The notes beneath the pieces are model-generated. The model made no database searches. It was not told the DNA's origin and saw nothing but the letters and a program-made list of their open reading frames with translations. A stretch of DNA of 64,000 nucleotides from Tenebrio molitor (Eukaryota > Arthropoda > Insecta > Coleoptera > Tenebrionidae): assembly GCF_963966145.1 (NCBI RefSeq), contig NC_091053.1, positions 11,780,001-11,844,000 of the forward strand, in the 5' to 3' direction. The position numbers and the translations under genes were made by a program. Position 1 is the stretch's first letter; the number at the start of each line of letters is the position of its first letter. This document shows positions 59,993-64,000 of this stretch, one piece after another.

Positions 59993-60562
59993 TTTTTTCT
60001 ATAATTGATTCAAAAAATTGAAATTAAAAATTCAAATTTTTGAAGGAACTCTGAAGTTTCAATGCAGTGACCATGTTGCTAGGTAACTAATAAAATACAG
60101 TGCGTGAAGTGAAACACAGAAATAGTCGTGTGCGTGAAATCGCATTTCACACACTGTTTTGTATGGTTTCTATGGTTTCGATCTTACTAACAATGCAAAA
60201 AGAAATACACGTTAGAAAATGACCCACTTCAGGCACCGATAACTATGCGTGAATTTCAATTTTTTGAATCAATAATAGAAAAAATATATTTTATAGCTGT
60301 TTCGTAGCGCATGAAAAACCATATCTCTGTTTTTTTTGTTCATTGAAATCGGATAATAAATAAAAAAGTTATGGGTTGAGGCGTTTTTTATCAAACAGCC
60401 TGTATAACTTTTTTGACAACGATCCGTTTCTATCATAACAGAAAATTTTCGCTCATTTTTCAATTTGTAACGTTTTTTCGTAAAAAATTCATATAGAAAA
60501 AACGTTTCATTTAACAAGCTCTGCTACGTGTTAAAAATAACACGCATTTTAAATACACCCTG

Positions 60563-61050
60563 TATACATGCATGAATTGCAGCTGCACTATAAATTCGAC
60601 AGAAATTCATCTTCAAAAATTAAAACTGAATAAAATAGAATAACTACAACAATATAAATGTACCACAGTCATTTTCGTCTTTTTTTTATTTTTACTGAAA
60701 TTTTTACAATAATTACGTTTCCATTTATGGTAGAAATTCTGTCTACCATTTCCTTTAATATTGTTTGAAAAATAACAAACATTTCTTCGAAGTGGTCAAT
60801 TGCTTTACTACTTTAGTTTTATCTCAACTGTAAGATGTTTCAATGATGTTTAGCATTAGTACTGTTAAATATCTTTCAAGTACAATCTAGAATTCATTTA
60901 TAGAATTAGAGATCTTAAAGCAGTTTCTTGTGGTACACAATTTGTTACAAATGCTGAATTCTTTGAATTGTAACTTCTATATTCTGGTGCACCAGAAATC
61001 AAATCTTTTTTCAATGCATATGTACCTAAATTACATACAATCTTTTTTAA
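60563..61050. other. AT-rich non-coding stretch, no gene recognised
   Basis: Nothing identified between the nested cluster and the next element. Confidence 0.5.
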
Positions 61051-61054
61051 TATA

Positions 61055-61534
61055 CAGGGTGAGTCGGGAGGAACGACCGAAACTCCATGAGTGTATTTAC
61101 ACGTGAAAATAACGTTAAAAAAAGTCATATGTTCTTATCCGATTTTCATTTGTTTTCAAGGTATAACCTTAATAACAAATAAACAAAAGTGCAAACATTA
61201 ACATTGTCTTAATAAGCGCGTTCTTTTATTAAATGTTCAAAAATGCCGCCGTTGACCTTTAAACATTTTCTGCTTCGTCCATGAAAGACGCTTGTTGCTA
61301 TCCCTTTCTGGGGTGCAGTATTTCTAATACGTCGAATTAGTGCTTCCCGAGTGTTCATTTCTACATTGTAACAAGCGAAAATTTGGATACAAGTAACACG
61401 CTAGATAAAATTTTTAATTACGCTATAACTTGAAAACAAATGAAAATCGGATAAGAACATATGAGTTTCTTTTACATTATTTTCACATCTAAATACACTC
61501 ATGGAGTTTCGGCCGTTCCTCTCGACTCACCCTG
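61055..61534 (-). mobile_element. Mariner-like element with transposase C-terminus, 480 bp
   Basis: TA-flanked ends CAGGGTGAGTCGGGAGGAAC and the inverse of CAGGGTGAGTCGAGAGGAAC. Very long arms (about 120 bp) continue through ACTCATATGTTCTTATCCGA and TTTTCATTTGTTTTCAA. The interior holds the last part of a transposase frame on the minus strand. Confidence 0.9.
61209..61379 (-). pseudogene. Mariner-like transposase C-terminal remnant
   Basis: Minus strand, open for about 56 codons to a TAA stop: CYNVEMNTREALIRRIRNTA, then VFHGRSRKCLKVNGGIFEHL. The closing GG-x-FEHL is the usual C-terminus of the DUF4817-bearing mariner-like transposases of insects. All catalytic residues lie upstream and are absent. 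Confidence 0.78.
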
Positions 61535-61694
61535 TATATTTTATGACACTCTTCGCCTTTTTAATTTTTATTTATTATGTATTTTGAAATATTGTCTTCC
61601 ACAGTTAACACATTCTTAGACGCAGCACAATTTCCCCCTTTCAACTATATTCCTATTTATCTAGTACTACTAGAAGTATTAGGTACTATTACTA

Positions 61695-61914
61695 CAGGGT
61701 CGTTATAAATGATTGTCCCATCGCAGTTGGCGTTGAATGTGCCGCAAGCCTCATTACATGAGTCAGACTAGTATCGCCGATAGGTGGTAATATTGGTGGT
61801 AGTGGAAATCTGTCTACTAGTTTCTCTAACGTTGCGAGGCTGGCGGCACATCCAAAATTTGTGTGGTTTTCCACGCCAACTGCGATGGGACAATCATTTA
61901 TTATAATAACCCTG
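61695..61914. mobile_element. TA-flanked MITE, 220 bp, well preserved
   Basis: CAGGGTCGTTATAAATGATT and the inverse of CAGGGTTATTATAATAAATG. The arms then agree exactly over GATTGTCCCATCGCAGTTGG. A diverged relative lies at 56181-56535. Confidence 0.92.
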
Positions 61915-63760
61915 TACTCATAATACTAGTAGTACTGGTGCTAATTCCATTTGTAAATTTTCAAGTTCTTCACATTCCTATCTTATTATTCCCACATAAT
62001 TAGCAGTAGGTACTACTCATGGTAGTACTAGTAGTGGTTCCAGCCCCATTTATAAAATCTATAGTTCTTCACATTCCTACCAACCCGGGACTTTGTCCCA
62101 ACGCTCCACCACATCGTTCCTGGCGATGTCACTCCAACAACCGAAACGTGTCGCCGTTCAAGATCGCTCATGCGAAACGTCAACGAAAATCGGAAAACGT
62201 GTCAGACTTTCACCACCCACGGTCCTAGTCGATCCGCTTCCGTCCCACAATTACCATTTTTATTCTCGGCAACAATACCGCCGGAATTTAATGTAAATTA
62301 GTGTTTCATAAACCGAACAATTATTTTACACATTAACGTTACGCTTTGCTTGTTCGCGGCGAACAATTTAGCATACATTTACCATCCGAGCACAGTTCTC
62401 TTCGCCTGATAATCGCGCAAAACGGTTCTCGACCAATTAGTAAGTTCATCCGACGATAAGAAGAAGAGAAGACTCCCATTGCCGTCCCGATTCGAGGGCA
62501 TCGAGAACGGGCGAATTGGCAAAAGGAAAAATCGGCGCTAATTGCATCCGGACGCTCCGTATATATCCATGCGCGGTCCAGTTTTTGTGGCGAGTGGCTC
62601 TTAATGCAAATTTATCGATTCTTGAATAAATATTAGCCTTAAGTGCCTGTCAGTTTAGCTTTAATCGTGTTTAAAGTTATTAATGTATTATGACTTATTT
62701 TAGATACTTTATCGATAATTGCCTATTAAAAAGTTGCCGGACATGTTCGCCGTTGCCGTTAGCTCACCAGAAGACGTTTACGGTTAAGTGTTTACCAATT
62801 ACCACAAGGACGACTCATTTATAAGAATTAAAAGCCAGCATCATCAACTGGACTGGAAATTTTACAAAAAAAAAAATCTATTTCAACATTATTATTATTA
62901 TTAGGTACTATGTATTTTATTTGAGAATATGAAGAGAAACAGCATCGTCTGGATTAGAAATTCGCAAAAAGGTTTTTGTTGTATTTTATTATTATTATCA
63001 TTATTATTATCATTCAGAATGTTGAACAATTCGATTGAAATTGTCAAGAAAAAGGTTCATATACGGTCTTAGACTTCATTCGTTTAAAAAAAAATAGTGA
63101 AAAACAAGTTATTTGTTTCAATAGATAACATTTCTTGTGTGTATGTTTATTTGTTCCGGATAAACGCAAGAATCACTTGACCGATTTTCCAAATTCTTTC
63201 AGTTTTGGATAGCTGGGTTCTTCAACAGTAATACAAGATATGTATGATCATGATATCTCGTAAGGGGAGTGAGCAGTGTGGTAAAATATCTTTCCACCCC
63301 GAGAAAGCGTTATTTTCCATACCCCTTCCCTGCACACTCTCCAGGACGACGTCCACTCGTCGACTAGTCATTATTAAAAAAAAAAACGCCTCATTATAAC
63401 CAAATTTGATTAAAGTTCCTTTAATTAAAAGTGAATTACTGAAATATTATATCGTTTAATGACATTTAAATTGCACAAATATGTTTTGTTTGCCTTCGAA
63501 GCATAAATCGTTTATCCTGTAATTTCGAGAGCAGTTTCTATAAATCTTGTTATTAGCGTAATACGGTTTTTCGCATCGTTAACCATTCAGAAATGGTCAC
63601 CAACTGCTCGCGCTACTGTTTACTTTATTGCCGGCGGTCATGCCACGTCAAAGTATGAAGTTGGCGTCGACAACGATCGAATAAGAGTGCACGAGGAGTT
63701 TGTTTCGCTTGGTTCGGACGTATGTCTTGATGTCACCCCTCTAATAACTAATATCTATAA
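61915..63760. other. Non-coding region, no gene recognised
   Basis: 62.03-62.6 kb is GC-richer but no Bar-type exon was found on the minus strand. (ATT)n tracts lie at 62888-62903 and 62985-63013. Confidence 0.5.
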
Positions 63761-63769
63761 CGTTAGGTC

Positions 63770-63786
63770 GTTGGTTCAAATCCGGC
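63770..63786 (+). other. tRNA-like T arm / pol III B-box, probable SINE head
   Basis: GTTGGTTCAAATCCGGC can form a 5-bp T stem around TTCAAAT and matches the B-box consensus. No convincing A box, D arm or acceptor stem exists upstream, so this is not a tRNA gene. The downstream stretch ends in an AAT-rich tract near 63870, as a SINE might. Confidence 0.35.
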
Positions 63787-64000
63787 TCGAAGGACCAGAA
63801 GGAACAGAAGAAGCGACAGATTTTCTGACTACCTCTATTTAGCCACTCCCAGACTAAAGCCAACAGAATAAAAATAATAATACATAGTAATCATATAATT
63901 TACATTGTGCTTCTTCTATTTTAACCGACGGTTTCTGGCCCGAAGCCGTTTCTGCTTTTTACTTCAAAGGCCAGCTGATGTGGAACCACTGTTTCCAATT

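Larger units (their letters stand above)
58740..60402. mobile_element. Nest level 2: TA-flanked element with CAGGCTGTTTGATGAAAAA ends
   Basis: CAGGCTGTTTGATGAAAAAC and the inverse of CAGGCTGTTTGATAAAAAAC, with TA on each side. Long arms pair through TATGGTTTT and GCGCTAC to ATATTTTTT. On the left the arm is interrupted near 58863 and resumes near 59988 (CTATAATTGATTCAAAAAAT), mirroring 60250-60290. Confidence 0.88.
58255..60562. mobile_element. Nest level 1: family X MITE, split by later insertions
   Basis: CAGGGTGTATCTGAAATACG at 58255 and the inverse of CAGGGTGTATTTAAAATGCG at 60562. With 58740-60404 taken out, the two flanks align with the uninterrupted copy at 16004-16411. For example, CTATAACAAT is followed by TTTTTTGACAA in both. 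Confidence 0.9.

Noticed and set aside
63700..63800. Possible tRNA gene
   Set aside because: Only the T arm is convincing; no D arm, anticodon arm or acceptor pairing could be drawn.
1..64000. CRISPR arrays, phage or bacterial defence systems
   Set aside because: The DNA is eukaryotic. The tandem arrays have diverged units without unique-spacer structure, and no associated genes exist.

Overview
The window looks like AT-rich insect chromosomal DNA, most likely from a beetle or a related holometabolous insect. The reasons are an insect-type BarH homeobox gene, a decayed CHK/ecdysteroid-kinase-like gene with a 47-bp intron, and many TA-flanked CAGGGTG-ended transposon relics. There are no prokaryotic operons, and almost every open frame of 60-100 codons looks like chance. 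The species-level inference is weak; 'insect' is firm.

The one gene supported as functional lies on the minus strand: a Bar-class homeobox transcription factor. An internal exon (45027-45246) carries most of the homeodomain and the last exon (31913-32354) carries its end plus the conserved Bar C-terminal domain. A 12.7-kb intron separates them and splits codon 53 of the homeodomain. The 5' exon(s) and promoter were not found and are probably above 64000, so most of the right half of the window would be first-intron sequence of this gene. The intron between the two exons has a GC-rich block (about 40.4-43.2 kb) that could hold regulatory elements.

From 1 to about 31 kb (downstream of the Bar gene): pyrimidine-rich sequence with a 293-bp tandem duplication (1.4-2.0 kb); a decayed CHK-like kinase gene (9.4-10.4 kb); a cluster of mariner-like transposon relics (10.9-17.2 kb); a 5S-rRNA-like relic (14.2 kb); a tandem array with GTAGTGT sub-repeats (18.6 kb); a SINE with two tRNA-like units (19.1-19.6 kb); a 5'-truncated LINE with a 15-bp imperfect target duplication (21.3-23.0 kb); a 130-bp array (26.2 kb); and a roughly 170-bp array split by a foldback element (28.3-30.2 kb).

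From 31 to 64 kb: the Bar exons; a 113-bp array (36.4 kb); two blocks of the same long diverged repeat on either side of the homeobox exon (37.4-39.8 and 45.3-47.2 kb), each hit by a different inverted-repeat element; several MITE families; a 115-bp array (54 kb); and at 58.3-60.6 kb a nest of elements inserted one inside another, the youngest with a perfect 8-bp target duplication.

No CRISPR, prokaryotic system or intact transposase was seen. The window's interest lies in a developmental gene whose introns have accumulated a layered transposon record, and in several small repeat families that may not be catalogued.
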